DNA of 64,000 nt from Monoplex corrugatus (GCA_030674185.1 CM060307.1:27419696-27483695), one strand, 5' to 3'. Positions 1-13,520 are shown, counted from the stretch's first letter. A program made the numbers and translations. Notes: generated by a model from the letters alone, not told the origin.

Positions 1-51
1 CTTACTGCCAATGTTTAAGCCAGTCTCCTATAAGTGGCTGACATATACATC

Positions 52-621
52 ATATAATCAAAGGACACAACTCTTGAGAATTATCTCCCATGTTGTATAG
101 AACTTCTCAAATCCAACACAGCTTACGCTACCCATTCAGCTAGCATAGAAGCAGATACAAAGTACGAAAACAGCAAGCTCAGAACACTCCTCAAAAAGGA
201 GCGCCCAAGCCTACCTTTATACTCTGCAACTATCCTACATACAACTATGAGAGAGGAGAGAAATACATACAATATATTGGTCTTATGTTTAAGATTGACA
301 TAGTCTTTTATTTTTGAACTGACCAAACACACACACATAGACAAGACAGAACATATACATGGTTGCTTCCAAGGCATATAGGTAATACCAAAGAAATAAG
401 AGGGAAGCAGGGAGAATTTTTATAATATAATCAAAGGACACAACTCTTGAGAATTATCTCCCATGTTGTATAGAACTTCTCAAATCCAACACAGCTTACG
501 CTACCCATTCAGCTCGCATAGAAGCAGATACAAAGTACAAAAACAGCAAGCTCAGAACACTCCTCAAAAAGGAGCGCCCAAGCCTACCTTTATACTCTGC
601 AACTACCCTACACACAACTAT
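52..621. repeat. 197-bp direct duplication (52-248 and 425-621)
   Basis: The two copies start ATATAATCAAAGGACACAAC and differ at only a few positions. The 176 bp between them show no gene or element. Confidence 0.85.
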
Positions 622-984
622 ACATCATGTCATCATATATCTAATAAGCTAAACAAAGCGAAAAACAAAATCAAAAGGGGATTTTCTGCCTTTGGATAAA
701 AACATGGTATACACACACACACAAAATACATACAAAGAAACAAGCAAACAAACAAAACAAATAAAGTTAAAAAAAATTTTTTGCAAACTCCAAGTCAATA
801 GCACTGCACAAACTTAATAATACCAACAGCCTCTTTCAGCCCTAATAAGTCATCTCCGATATAAAGTAAAATAAATTTTTTAAAATGTATAGAAATATCA
901 AACTCACACAAAAAAGAAACACAACACAAACACATACATACAAAAGGCAGGCCAGCTGGAAATAGTTTATAGAGGTAAATGATG

Positions 985-1112
985 GATATAGTCAGGCAAC
1001 AGTTATACATATTTTAACATTGACCAGGTTCAAACAAGCAACAGTTATACATAATTTAACACTGACCAGGTTCAAACAAGCAACAGTTATACATAATTTA
1101 ACACTTACCAGG
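985..1112. repeat. 42-bp tandem repeat, three units
   Basis: CAAGCAACAGTTATACATAA units with GACCAGGTT. Gives a false repeated ORF. Confidence 0.85.
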
Positions 1113-1167
1113 ATCAAACAACTGGAACAGATCTGTCACTTTAATCAGGCGAGAGACTACATAATTA

Positions 1168-1480
1168 ACCAGTTGCTGTGGCGTAGTGGCTTGACAATGC
1201 ACTAATGATTGGGAGGTTGTGGGCTCGAATCCCAATCGGACCCTTCAAAAATCATAGTGGGATTTTTCAGCTCTAACTGGCTCTTATTGGGAGTTGTGTG
1301 CTATGGGTTCAATGGGAAAACTGGGATCATACAGCTGAGTCTGATCCATTTCATGGATGCATCACTGGAAGTGCTGTTCAAATCTTCCAACACTGCATGT
1401 ATCTGTAACTCTTGGGCCTGGCTGATGCCAGGATATGTTATGATCATAAATGTAGAGTACAGCCTTGTCACATAGCTCAA
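1168..1480 (+). mobile_element. tRNA-derived SINE
   Basis: Starts with a tRNA-like head: A box TGGCGTAGTGGCTTG and B box GGGCTCGAATCCC about 45 bp apart. A non-tRNA body of about 230 bp with TGGGATCATACAGCTGAGTC follows. The 3' end is not sharp. Confidence 0.6.
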
Positions 1481-3915
1481 TCCTAAATAAACTAAGGTAA
1501 TATAGTTAGCATTATTATTATCATCACCATACTGTAAAAGCTGCCAGCTCCTGTGGCCATGACTGTAGTGTAGAAAATGAGAAGAAAAAAAAAGGAGGGG
1601 GGGGGGGGGGCATGATCACAAAAGAAATCTCCTAAGTATGATGATCCTAAATAAAAAAAAAAAAAAAAAAGAAAAAGAAAAAAAAACACATGAGTGCCCA
1701 CGTAAAAGGATTATACAACACATTTGTACATGTATTTATCAGGTAAGCATTATGCATAATCTGAATGTGGATAGGTTGATAAGTTAGTGGGTGATTAGTC
1801 AGTTGGTGTTTTATGATGCCATGGCAATAAAAACAGTTATGCTATAGTGGTCCTAACTTTCTAAATCCAGTGTGTGCGTGCATGCATATACGTGCATGTG
1901 TGCATGCAAGTGATGCACTCTTTCATTTTTAACAGGGTTTTTATCAGACTTTTGCCACAAAATTAAAATAAAAATTTTTTAGACTAAAATATTGCCACCT
2001 ATTCCAATGTATGCGCTGAACAGACAGAGCCATCCTGAGGCATTTTATCGAATTGGCCATGCTGAATCTGCCCTGCAATTGGATGAATGGAATATCATAC
2101 ATTCTGAGCACAGAATTAAGCTACTTGTAAGACCAGTCATTTGCCACATGTAAAAGTAACACGGAGTTCATTATAATCATTTTGTGATTAAAATGAATAT
2201 TTTTCATTGCTGCTCATTCCTAATCAGCAAGAAACTTGCACAACAATTTCTGTCAGTGACCAGAAATAATATTAAATACTTTCGCAAACCTGGCTAGTTT
2301 TCACTGTTTTAAAACTTTCAAAATGGCATGTTACTTTTTACAAGCTTTTTTAAACCTGTACGAACGCTGTCCTGTGAAAAATGAATCCAAACAAAAATAA
2401 ATATAGATCCAAACAAAAATAAATTTAGGGTCCAACTATGCACAACTATAATGAAATGTTTTGCATATTTTGTAAGTGGAATATGGTGTATTCTTTTTAT
2501 TAATATTTTTCTCACAAAGTCTTTCTTATCTCTCTTTTTTTTCCCAATTCAGGCTTCTTAGTCAATTAGAAAGACATCATTCACCTGATAACAATAAAAC
2601 TGGATCTGTTTTTTTTTTCTCTTTTCTTTTTTTTAAGATGAGAATGACAGAGAGAAAAGAATAGTCAGAAAAAAATTACAAGGAACAGGATATTTTGATT
2701 TTATTTTCACGTTTCCAAAGTCTGATTTTATGAATCATTACAATAGTTTTTCTTTGATACAAAATTTTTATGAAGCAAAATTAAAGAGAAAAAAGAAAAA
2801 GTTTGCATGAAATAGTTTAAAATTCTGTGGATAATGTTGATATTGTCGGGACGTTGTGGAGTTGTAAGCGAGAAGTGATAAGTAATCTATCAATGATATA
2901 TGCTTGGGGAAAGACAGCCATGGCTTCAATTGGAATGTTCATGGTTTACAGTTGATAAGAATTCTTTTTTTCCTAATAAAACGATGTTTGGACTGAAAGA
3001 TATGCATACACTACTCCAGCGCTTTTGATGAAGAAGCGGGAATGGAATAAGTTAATATTTTTGTAAAGATAGAGGACTGTGTTGTCAGTGTGCATTTCAA
3101 AAAAGGAATTGAAATTTCAAAGGAGTTCTTGTCCCTTGTAAGTGCTGTGGTGCATTGCCACAAACTTTGATTCATATTATCTGCCAGGAATGGCAGGGAA
3201 CTATAAAATAGTGTTTAATTTAAGGCAGCCCTCAGATGGGAGTATGACTAAAGGATACTGCAGGTATTGCAGGAGGCAGAAGAGGCTGGACCTAACTGCA
3301 CAGCTGGTCTAGGGTACAGAATGCTAGGGGAAAAATTGGTGTGCAAGCACCTGTAAATCTATCCTACAGGATCCTGGCAAATTTTCCAAGTTATCATTAT
3401 CATTATTATTATTATCAATTGTGTTATTATTATTATTACTATTAATATAACTAGTATTACTATTACTATTATCATTATTATCATCAACAGTATTTAAAGC
3501 CCAACCAACAGCTCAGTCATATCAGGGCTACCCAAACACATGTTTCAGGTTCTCATAACCAACATCATCCCAACAGCGTATAAAAGGACAACAACAGGAG
3601 AGGAGTAGTGATGCTGTGGCCAACAACTAGATGCCAACACTAATGCCCGTGTGTACATGAAAAATATTGTGATTCCTAGGGATGCACTACTGTGGTGCAT
3701 ACAGTGGTGCATAAACAGGCCAAACACACCTAAGTGACGTACATCTTAGCTAATTTACTATTTACCACAGAGTGTGTTATTCTTTCACCCTCATACTATC
3801 TGGCAGCTTGGATAGGGTGATGAAGCAAAATGGTTAAGATTTATGATAAAAGACACTCAGACACTCAAACCTGAAATTAAGATCAAACATTAAAGAAAAT
3901 TATACAATATATATA
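1481..3915. other. Stretch without recognised gene
   Basis: AT-rich. A G homopolymer near 1597-1610, (A)n near 1651-1685, an (ATT)n tract at 3392-3488 forming the tail of a retroelement 3' module at 3489-3540 (minus). Nothing else recognised. Confidence 0.6.
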
Positions 3916-4142
3916 TGTCGTGCCTAACTCGTATGATTGCCTACTTTGTAGACTAGGCAGTCACTTTGCCTAACATGTAAAATAGGCAAAGGGGTTGCCT
4001 AACTTGTAAACTGATTTTTGGGGACAGCCTAGTCTGTAGACTAGGCAGCCTAATTTGTAGACTAGGCAGCCTAATCTGTAGACTAGGCAGCCTAATCTGT
4101 GGACTAGGCAGAATGCCTAGGTTACAAATTAGGCACTCATAC
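3916..4142. repeat. Left terminal inverted repeat of the Ginger-like element
   Basis: 227 bp. The inner half contains about four units of a 20-21-bp repeat (CTAATCTGTAGACTAGGCAG type), and the outer half has further GCCTA/TAGGC motifs. Repeated motifs like these are often transposase-binding sites; that role is inference. Confidence 0.9.
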
Positions 4143-4421
4143 ACACATACTGCTTACACACACACACATACACACACATGCACACACACACACGCACACA
4201 CACATACATACACACACGCTCACTCTTTTCTGAATTAATCATGCTTGAATTCTTTGACATAGTGAGATGTAGTTACATGAAGCAGGGTTATTCACTTCCT
4301 CCTCTGTATGGGTATAACAACCGATGACTAAGTGCAATTTCCGAATTATCTGAACTGAGTTCTCACTTGTGTTCTCAGTTGTGTTGGCTCGCAAGAGGAA
4401 TCAGTCATAAGCGATCCAGCT

Positions 4422-6642
4422 ATGGGTGAAGAAAAAAAAAGTTTCAAGGAAAGATTTGAAGCCTGCATGGATGTAGGCAGTTGTAATACATTTATGTTAC
4501 CTGACAGAGATGGTTACCAAAACATTATTCGGGAGTTGTCAGAATCAAGGTATTCCAAGAAGGCCTACTACCTGAAGAAAAAATTCGACGTGATTGAAGT
4601 TGGGGGAATGAAGAAAGTTATCAAGGTAAGTCAGTCTGTCTGTCTGTCTGTCGGTCGGTCTCTCTCTCTCCCATTCTCTCTCTCTCCCACTCTCTCTCTC
4701 CCTCTCTCTCTCTCTCTCCCACTCTCTCTCTCTCTCCCACTCTCTCTCTCTCCCACTCTCTCTCTCCTACTCTCTCTCTCCCACTCTCTCTCTCTCTCTC
4801 TCTTCTTTTTTTTGAAAGTGTTTAAACATGGGTGGTGACCAACAGACTTATCGCTGTGCAGTGGGACAGTTTGTCAGTTTGTCAGTGTCTCCATCAAAAT
4901 GATGATGAAGAATATGAAGAAAGCACTCCCTTATTTGGTTCCTGTCTGTATTGTGGCTTCATGTCAGTCGCCTGTATTCCTACCTGTTTCCTATCTTGGT
5001 TCCTGCTGCCTCCTTTCTTTCTACCTCCTGTCATCCTACACCATGTAATCCGTCCGGCTTCCTACGAACTGTCTGTTTTCTCAGTCTGTGTACTGTTGTC
5101 CTTCCTGACTGTTCGAATGTTTTCTTTCGTTATTTGTTTTAGGTCAAGAAAACACCGGACGACCCAATCAGGTACCTGCTAATGAAATCTGAGGTATTTG
5201 ATGCTATTCTGGAAGGTCACCTTTCAACCGGCCATGGAGGAGAGAAGAAGCTCCGACACATACTGTGTGATAAGTATTGTAATATCACCCAGAAAATGAT
5301 CTCCGCGTTTGTGAGCAACTGCGAGACTTGCCAAAAGAAAAAGACGAAGCCAAACAAGGGCCTCGTTGTCCGCCCACTCAAAAGCAAAGCATTTGCTGAA
5401 CGAGGTCAGGTGGATTTGATAGTGATGCAGTCTAACCCTGATCGCCAATTCAAGTACATTTTAAACTATCAGGACCATTTCTCCAAGTTCCTTGTTCTGA
5501 GGCCAATGAAATCCAAAACAGCGGCCGAGACAGCCTACAATCTCATTGACATTTTCTGCTGGATGACACCACCTGCCATTTTGCAATCTGATAACGGCCG
5601 CGAGTTCACTGCTGCAGTGATCACCGAGATGAAAATGATCTGGCCTCGGCTACACATCGTCCATGGCTCACCACGGCACCCTCAGTCGCAAGGCAGCATC
5701 GAGAGGTCCAACTGTGATGTGAAACAGATGTTAATTGCATGGACGATCGACAATGACACATCCCAGTGGGCTGAAGGACTCCGCTTTGTGATGCTCCAGA
5801 AAAACTCTTCTCCCCACAGAAGTCTGAACAACAGAACGCCACTGGAGGTCTTCTGTGGTCGGAGGGGCTCTTCGGGTTTGGAGAGAACAAGTCTCCCAAA
5901 GGACATCATCGAAAGGCTGCAGGAAGAAGAGGAACTCGAACAGCTTCTTGCTGATATGACTGTTACTGGGTCCAGTGAAAATGGTGAGCTCAACATCAAT
6001 GCTGAAGACACAAGAGAGGACAGTGACGACAGAGCTGAAGGTGCTGTTGGGGGTGACATTTCAGGAAGAGAACACGATGACATCGAGATGCTTTCTTCAA
6101 ACATGGCTGACGGGTGTTCAGAATCTGAATCAGAACCTTCAGAGGAAATGACCCAGCATCTTTCTTACATGGACACATGCCGAGATGATGCTCAGAAGGG
6201 ACAAGAGAAAAGCAGGTCAGAAATGCTCCGAACAACGAATGCTAAACTCACTCCACTGCATGAAAATGATGCGGTACTTGTGCCAGTCAGTGAATTTGAC
6301 CGCGGTAGGTTAGATTGCAGAAATATTCCAGGAATTATAATGAGTGTCAACCACGACAAATACAAAATCGGAACAGAGCACGGCGTTTTGGCTGCATGGT
6401 TGTCAAGGAACCAAGTACTGAAAGCAGACTTTCCGATCGTCACCAGAGAAATGGTTAAAGAGGACGTGGTTTTGCCGTTCTGGCGCATTGCTACACTACA
6501 CTCAAGGCATGGTGGACAAGGGTTCACCAAGTGCTCGTGCAATGGATCGTGTGTCACAAAGAGATGCCTGTGTCGGATGAACAAAACACTGTGCCACAGC
6601 CACTGCCACCCTAACAACAAAAAATGCAAAAACAATAGTTAA
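4422..6642 (+). CDS. Ginger-like integrase-type transposase (2 exons)
   Basis: Join 4422-4625 and 5143-6642; the intron has GTAAGT and TTGTTTTAG and is phase 0, giving 567 aa. After an N-terminal part of about 80 aa comes an H2C2-type zinc module (HLSTGH ... CETC, about residues 94-131), then an rve-type catalytic core with D159 (QVDL), D218 (QSDNG) and E255 (SIERSN). The D-E spacing is 36, close to the usual 35. An acidic linker follows, then a C-terminal Cys-rich motif (CSCNGSC...CLC...CHSHCH) like the CXC/tesmin-type motif seen in KRBA2/SCAND3-like proteins. It should cut and paste its own element. No frameshift or stop was found. Host KRBA2-like genes derive from related transposons; the TIRs argue that this copy is a mobile element, not a domesticated gene. 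Confidence 0.88.
4637..4804. repeat. CT-rich microsatellite inside the transposase intron
   Basis: (CTCT)n with CCCACT interruptions, lying 11 bp after the donor of the Ginger-like transposase intron. Read through, it gives a false Ser/Leu-rich extension of exon 1. Confidence 0.9.
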
Positions 6643-6794
6643 AAAGCACATTCTCCTGAGAAAAAACAGCTGATGCTAATCATTGAAAAGCATGGAGTTC
6701 TGAAAGAACTGTGGCATTTTCACCCCTAATTGACTTCTTTCAATTTTTATAAGAGCATGAACATTTATCATTTATATCTTGTAATGTTTAAAAG

Positions 6795-7021
6795 GTATGA
6801 GTGCCTAATTTGTAACCTAGGCATTCTGCCTAGTCTACAGATCAGGCTGCCTAGTCTACAGATTAGGCTGCCTAGTCTACAAATTAGGCTGCCTAGTCTA
6901 CAGACTAGGCTGTCCCCAAAAATCAGTTTACAAGTTAGGCAACCCCTTTGCCTATTTTACATGTTAGGCAAAGTGACTGCCTAGTCTACAAAGTAGGCAA
7001 TCATACGAGTTAGGCACGACA
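6795..7021. repeat. Right terminal inverted repeat of the Ginger-like element
   Basis: 227 bp, reverse complement of 3916-4142 with two differences, both in the inner repeated units. It has the same tandem units around TAGTCTACAG. Confidence 0.9.
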
Positions 7022-9329
7022 TATATACACTAATTAATTATGAAAAAAGAACTATGAAAAAAGAATGACAGGGTTTACAGGAAATCATAACCAAGTTGTC
7101 ATCTACCTGGAGCAAACAACAGTGGAGACAAATCACCATGATTTACACCCACCCAGTTCACACTGCATGACATTCCATGGAAAAAAGTGGAATGCACAGC
7201 AGACTTTACATTATATACAATTTTCACATAGTCCATGAACACTCTGGTGGAATATAAAAATTGCAATTTCAAAAAGATTCACAATAATAACAGCAACAAT
7301 TTCAGTCACACAAAATTTACAATTATAAAAAGGATGTACAATTGTGAAGCTGATTAACATTTTCTTCTTTGATGGACAACTTTAAAGACAATGAACAGAA
7401 TGACACAAGATGCTTCCACACAGTTCCACTAATACTTTATTTTCTCAACTTTCAATTCAAAACAAAAATCGTACACCACACCAAATTTCTTCTCATGACA
7501 ACTTCAAGAAACAGAGCCATTAATTTTTAAAAAATACACTAGTTTTCCAAACTAAGAATGACAAGAAAATCACCCCAAATCAAAAGACAAATATGTGGGA
7601 TCTTTTTAGTGACACATAACTTATCTCTAACATGGAATTCATATGCAAGTTGCAACCAGTTAAAAAATATGATGCATGAAAAATATTCCAAGAAACACCA
7701 ATAAATGACGAAAGTTATTTGACTTTTCATGAATATTATGGATGTTAGCTAGACACTGCATATATCTGAACTGAAAAGCAACATACAAATAATATAATAT
7801 TTATATTATTTCAAGCAACATACAAATATTATTTCAAAGGACTGACACAACAACGAGAAAACAAGAAATCCAAAGAATCAAATGAACAATTTCTTCAATA
7901 ACATAATGCCCTCAACTGGTAGCCTACATTTAAGAACATACTTAATCTAAAATCATCCCCAAGAATACTTAAAATCATCCCCAAGAATATCATCTAACAG
8001 AAAACAAAAACTTAAGGAGACAAAGTGTTTTTCTTGGCAGACTCAGCAACAGTGTCAATCATGGTCACCTTCCACGTTTACATCTTTCATTAGTTATGGA
8101 TCAACTATAAAACCACACATGAAATGATATTCACTGATGATACACTGATCCAACGTGTTATTTCATCAGTGTGACTATAGCAGCTATAGGTGTAAATTAA
8201 CCCATGTTTATAGATTTCTTTGTCGCAAAGAATAACATCAAATGAAACAGAAAACAAAACAAGATCAACAGCAAAACAAATCCGACACGAAAACAAAACT
8301 GTCTTCTCAATCAGACCAACAGACTGGTGTACATACGTGTTCATCTATTTACAATACTTTTACTTTGATAATGAAGACACGTGTGTAAGAAACTATTCCT
8401 CCCATCCATTCCCACCATCAGAAAATAATTAATTCAGTATTTAATGAAACAGGAGTCCCATGACTGGAATCTACAGAAAAACTGGTCGCAAGACATGTAC
8501 TAAGTAATCTGGGATTGAGAAAAACCTTGGGATTAAAAAAAAAAGAGGGTGGAGGGTGGGATGGGTGTTGGGGATGTGAGAGGAAAGACTGAGAGAAACG
8601 AAGAAAATAGGTCAACTTAATAAACTATGTCCAAACATTCAAACGAAAAAAAAAAAATTCTTATAGTGCAATGTTATGAACAGTTGTCTATTACCAGCTA
8701 TCAAAGGCAGGTAGAGTAGAATTTTTACCCCTGACAAATTGTTGCTGCAGATAATCACAATCAGCTGCATTCCATGTGTTCATAGTCATACATGTATACA
8801 CCTTTCTGTTCTAAAGCTTGTTATCACTGTTCTAAATTCTACATCAAAAAGTGATAGATATGTAATTTAATCAAACTTCAAACTGACTACTTCTAACCAA
8901 AAAGATGCTTAGTGCAACAGCAATTACCAATACACATCCTAAGAGACTGAACGCCATGAAAACCACACACAAAAAATCACACTATACAGTGAATGATTTC
9001 ACCTAAATAACATCAGCTGATAGTTAAGCTCTAGCTAAATGGAAACCTGGGACCACACAGCCAAAATATGTCTGCTGAACTGTTCATGGTGGTATTGTTT
9101 GTAAATCAACATGGTATCTGTCTGCTCTCCCTGAGCGGACCGACACTGGGCCAAATTATACTGTCAGTATGTGGGTGGAATACACCTCTGTCAAGTTGTG
9201 TTAAGCCACAACTCTTGCCTCGAGAGACAAATGTTACCAGCTCAATGTGTCAGACATTATACTAGTGTGTGTGGACTACAGTTATGACAGTGACAATGAC
9301 AATAATATTTTCAGACAGTAGAAAATATT

Positions 9330-9770
9330 AAGTTAACCGGGATGTCTAACAACAAAGCAATGAGAACCTGCGGAGACTGGACGAGATGGAGAAAGACAAG
9401 TAAGACATTGATTGCATCAGCTACCATCACAAGTGATGAAGCCAACAGGTAACAGAAGAAGTAATTAGCTAAAAATGAAAGACATTTTACACATAGTATG
9501 CTATTGCTTGAATACTGGGAGTTTTCATGTTCCCATAAGCCAGCCACTGACATGACTAACAGGATTTTTACAATCCATAAGTGATATTCTGCAAGTGTAT
9601 ACACAGTGGGTTTAGGCACTGGCAGGTCTGCACATTCCTTGACCTGGGAAACTGGACAAATCTCTACCCTTTACCCATCAGGCAGAGGTGTCTCGGTGGA
9701 TTAAACCCATGACCTTCTGACAGCAAGTTCAATGTTTACTCAGTGCGCCCACCTCAAATTGACTAAAGCT
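9330..9770 (-). mobile_element. tRNA-derived SINE, family A
   Basis: The minus-strand head near 9765-9700 has an A-box-like TGGGCGCACTGAG and B-box-like GGTTTAATCC. The body holds GTGCAGACCTGCCAGTGC and CAGTGGCTGGCTT. The body is shared with 30240-30560. Confidence 0.6.
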
Positions 9771-10315
9771 ACAAGGGACCACAGTTGGGTTTAATCATAC
9801 TGGCAAGCTGTGGGAAAATAGCCCTTTAAACTTTCAGCCATAATTATCACTATTTGAACATTACACTTGTAAGTCTTGTATGAAATATAGAAGTATTGGT
9901 TCAGGTTCATATTGTTTATAGCCCAGCTGACTAACAGCCATATCAGGCTAACACCATGTTAAAAATGACACCCAGGTTAAAATAAAAAAAACAGTTAAAA
10001 ACCATGCTCATCGTCATCGTCGCAAGTCTAAAATATGTTTAATGGCACGCATCTTTCCCTTACTCTGTCCACATCTCTCGTCACTTCCTGCACTCAGTCC
10101 CTCCCGAAAGAATGCAGCAGTTACAAAGCACTGCTGTAGCATGAGAAAGCGCTACAGTGATGGTCAAACCTGCCTGGCTAGAAATAGCACTCGCAGGCGA
10201 TGCCGGCTGGCAGAAAGGTACCAACTAGAGGGTGTCAGATTGGCTGGGAAAATGCAGCCGTGCCCAACCTTAATGAAATTCTCTCATCTACTTCAGGAAC
10301 TGTAGGAAAGAGACA

Positions 10316-10600
10316 GTGTTTTGTAGTTTACACATGGGTCACACATCCTACCCTCATTCCTACCTTTTAAAAAATGAAGCACTGTTGTGTGTACCATACA
10401 ATGACCCATTGAGCATCAGACCCCTTCTTTTTGAATGCTGGGACTTGTACAATGTGAGACATAATCATTACAGAGCGAACTCCTTAAAGAACCCCTTCAG
10501 AGACGTCCCTCCAGATACAATCTTTCAGTTTTTGCAAGAGCTCAATAGATTTCTCCTGATGTAATTTTATGTATGAGTATGTTATTCTTTAATAGCCGGC
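10316..10600 (+). pseudogene. LINE C-terminal fragment
   Basis: Encodes LKNPFRDVPPDTIFQFLQEL and on, a pattern like the extreme C-terminus of type-1 retrotransposon polyproteins (V-P-P-x-x-I-x-x-F-L-x-E-I). The same module recurs at 20885-20990. Confidence 0.5.
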
Positions 10601-13432
10601 AGGACAGAAGTCAAAAAGTGGCCAGCTATGGTGTCTCGGATTTGTGCGCCGTGGGGGTGGATTTGGAAAAGTTTGCTATCTGTCTGCTTATTCCAGTCCT
10701 CCTACCAGAGATTTCTCACATAATACAGAAGTGATGCAAAAGTACATCTCCAAAACTTTGTAAGGCTGACTTAAAGGTTGTGGCAAGACCATGGCCTCAG
10801 GCTTAATGAAGACTGCTGTGGACAGAACAGTAGTCCTGTCCTGCTGTATTTCTGTCAGACCTGGACCACCAACAAATGACACATTCATCAAGTGGAACAG
10901 TTCCACCAAAGATGCCTGTGTACAAGATCTGCAACACAATATGGTAAGAGTGTCCAACCTTCATGGGAAGACATGTGGCTTGCTAAGCATTCAGTGTCTA
11001 CTCATCAAGTTCCAGTTTCATAGGACAGTATACGCTGTCTGTATCAAACTTTGAATCAAAGGCAAATGTATCACAAACTTATGTGCTCCTGTACAGTGCT
11101 GACATAAGGACACAGCAACCAGGGAAAACAACTAAAGTGATTGACATAAAGATACTCTGAAGACCAAATACATCAGTGGGTTTTTTTCCTCAGTATTTTT
11201 ACCATTGTTGACTTTCTCTGACCCAATCCCATTCTCTGTGATCAGATAAAAGCACAGATGAAGTCTAGTATTCTGATCCCTCTACTTCCTCTTAGTACGT
11301 CCTAATCTTCTAAGAAACTGAAACATTTAAATATAGAACCGTAATGAATACTTGTCCTTGTGTTCATTCCACTAATACTGTTACAGACATGTGCCTTTCC
11401 TTTCATGAAACAGCTGTAGTGTTGTCTGCCTCTTTATTATACCTCCCCCCTCCCTTCCTGTCTCACCCCTGCCATCAAGCTCAATCAAAGGCATTATTCA
11501 AGAAGGTAAATCCTAGGCTACATTCTATCATACTGTGTATATTATACTATATAGTATATATGTAATACACTATTCTGCTGAACTACAAAGTGGGCTGAGC
11601 TACTTTCATTTGGAGAAACTATTCAATTAAACAAAAACAAAAAAAGAGAAGAAAGTTATAATTTTGACACCAGTTACAATTTCTCCCTGTTCTTGACATT
11701 TTATCTCAATATAATACTAAGAATTCTAAGCACACTTGCATTCCCTCATGTCACACAATCCTGTAAATTCAATTCTCTCAACTATTTCTCCCACCCTAAA
11801 ACAGAAAACTACTATGAGAACACACATTACATCGATATTTCAAGTCTAAAACAAAAACATTCATCCAGTCATAAACCCCACCATATAGATTATAGTACAC
11901 ATGTATTTAAACATTTACCTTACCTTACAAGCAACTGCCATCAAGTCTTAACTGTGATTATGTATTAACTGGTTCCAGAGTCTGTTTATGATAAATTATC
12001 AGCACTACCACATAACCTGACAAAGACATCAGCATGTATCATGGTTTTCACATCTGGTTTGGAAGAAAATTTAAGACACGTAAGTTTTACCTGGTGTCTC
12101 AGCAGAGTGTACTTTTGAAATGATTCCTAAAACTATATAGAAAAAAAAAATTGAAACGATTCCTAAAAACTACATAACTTTATCTTACAGCTTGATAGAG
12201 CCAAAAGTTTTTCTGAAACCATACACACATTCTCAGATTCTGCAGCATAGCCATAATTCTTTTCAGAAACAACACATACACACACACATTCTGACAGAGA
12301 TAATCATACTTCAGAGAGTATTTTATGATTGGGAAGAATACCAAGATAACAATAGCCAAAGTCTAAAACGCGTGTTTAACAAGATGATGCTCCAGATTCA
12401 TGCACGGTACAAGTCTGGCTAGCTTCAGTATAAAGGGGAACTTCTCCTACCAGTTTCAGCCCAAACAAGACTCAAACAAAGCTTATTTTTCATCATGCAA
12501 TCTCAATCAAAGTGACTGCCAACAGAAATCACAAACATACGAAAACAGAACATGTATGAAACAGAACACGCACAAATTTTCAGCTGACAAGCATACACAA
12601 ACAGCCAATAAAGAAACAAACTCATTATACACAGGATAAAATCAACAGATAATCTACCCATGTTTTACTGAACTGGATAAGGTAATTCAGAGGAATCTTC
12701 AAAGGAAACAATTCAGGTTTCAGTTAAACATAATTTCACATCAAGAAGAAGAAGAGGTCAAGACAAAGGTGATAATAATTCAGTTATAATCTATGTGAGG
12801 CCGGTCTCCGTTGCTCTACATCTCTATCCCCTGGACAGTGTGACATACCGACAGCAAGCAAACATACAAACACTGTTTCCGAACAAAAAGAAACAAAAGA
12901 CTACTACAAAGACACTTTCCTATAAATGAAAAATATAAAAAAATACAAAATTTAAATAAATGAAATAGCAAGATTCAGAGAATAAAAGAGAATATAAAGC
13001 AAATCATAATAATTCACCAAAAAACATATGAACAAGACTGATGATGGAGAAGCAGCAGTTTCAGGGAGAGAGAGAGAGAGGATGAAGCAGATGGGTGGAC
13101 AGAAGCGAGGAAAAGCAGAACAAAGGCACAACTGCCATGCAAGCAAAAGAAAATCGGGGTGAGGAGATAGAATGCGAGTGAATGGAAGAAGAGGTGGGGG
13201 AAGAGAGAAAGGAGAGCAAAAGCGACAAAGCAAAATATTATCAGACAGACTGTAACTAGGTGGACAGACAGACAATTTACAAACGGAACAAATGCTAAGA
13301 TGGATACATCCCAATGCATGAGTACATTTCTGTTGAAAACAAACCAAACCAAACCAACAACAAAATCAAATTCATGCACGTGCACACGCACACACACACA
13401 CACACAGAATTGCTGAACAGGGATACTCTCCT

Positions 13433-13520
13433 GTTAGGTGTGTGACTCTTTGACCTAGTTCATCCTGTTAGGTGTGTGACTCTTTGACCTAGTTCATCCT
13501 GTTAGGTGTGTGACCTTTGA
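13433..13520. repeat. 34-bp tandem repeat
   Basis: About 2.5 units of CTGTTAGGTGTGTGACTCTT. A diverged further unit lies near 13600. Confidence 0.85.

Larger units (their letters stand above)
3916..7021 (+). mobile_element. Complete Ginger-like DNA transposon
   Basis: A 3106-bp element bounded by 227-bp terminal inverted repeats, 3916-4142 and 6795-7021, which differ at two positions by my alignment (about 99% identity). Termini are TGTCG...CGACA, fitting the TGTNR...YNACA ends of Ginger elements. It is flanked by TATA on both sides, a possible 4-bp target duplication, though the left flank is (AT)n so the length is ambiguous. It encodes one two-exon integrase-type transposase with no visible lesion. 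The near-identical TIRs imply a recent insertion. It lies 3' of the RBM33-like coding region. Confidence 0.9.

Noticed and set aside
1168..1240. A functional tRNA gene
   Set aside because: A and B boxes are present but the acceptor and anticodon stems do not pair well, and a SINE-like body follows.
5182..6642. Reading the integrase ORF as a retrovirus or Gypsy pol fragment, or a domesticated KRBA2 host gene
   Set aside because: No protease, reverse transcriptase or LTRs are present; the ORF is enclosed by 227-bp inverted repeats with a possible target duplication, which fits a DNA transposon.
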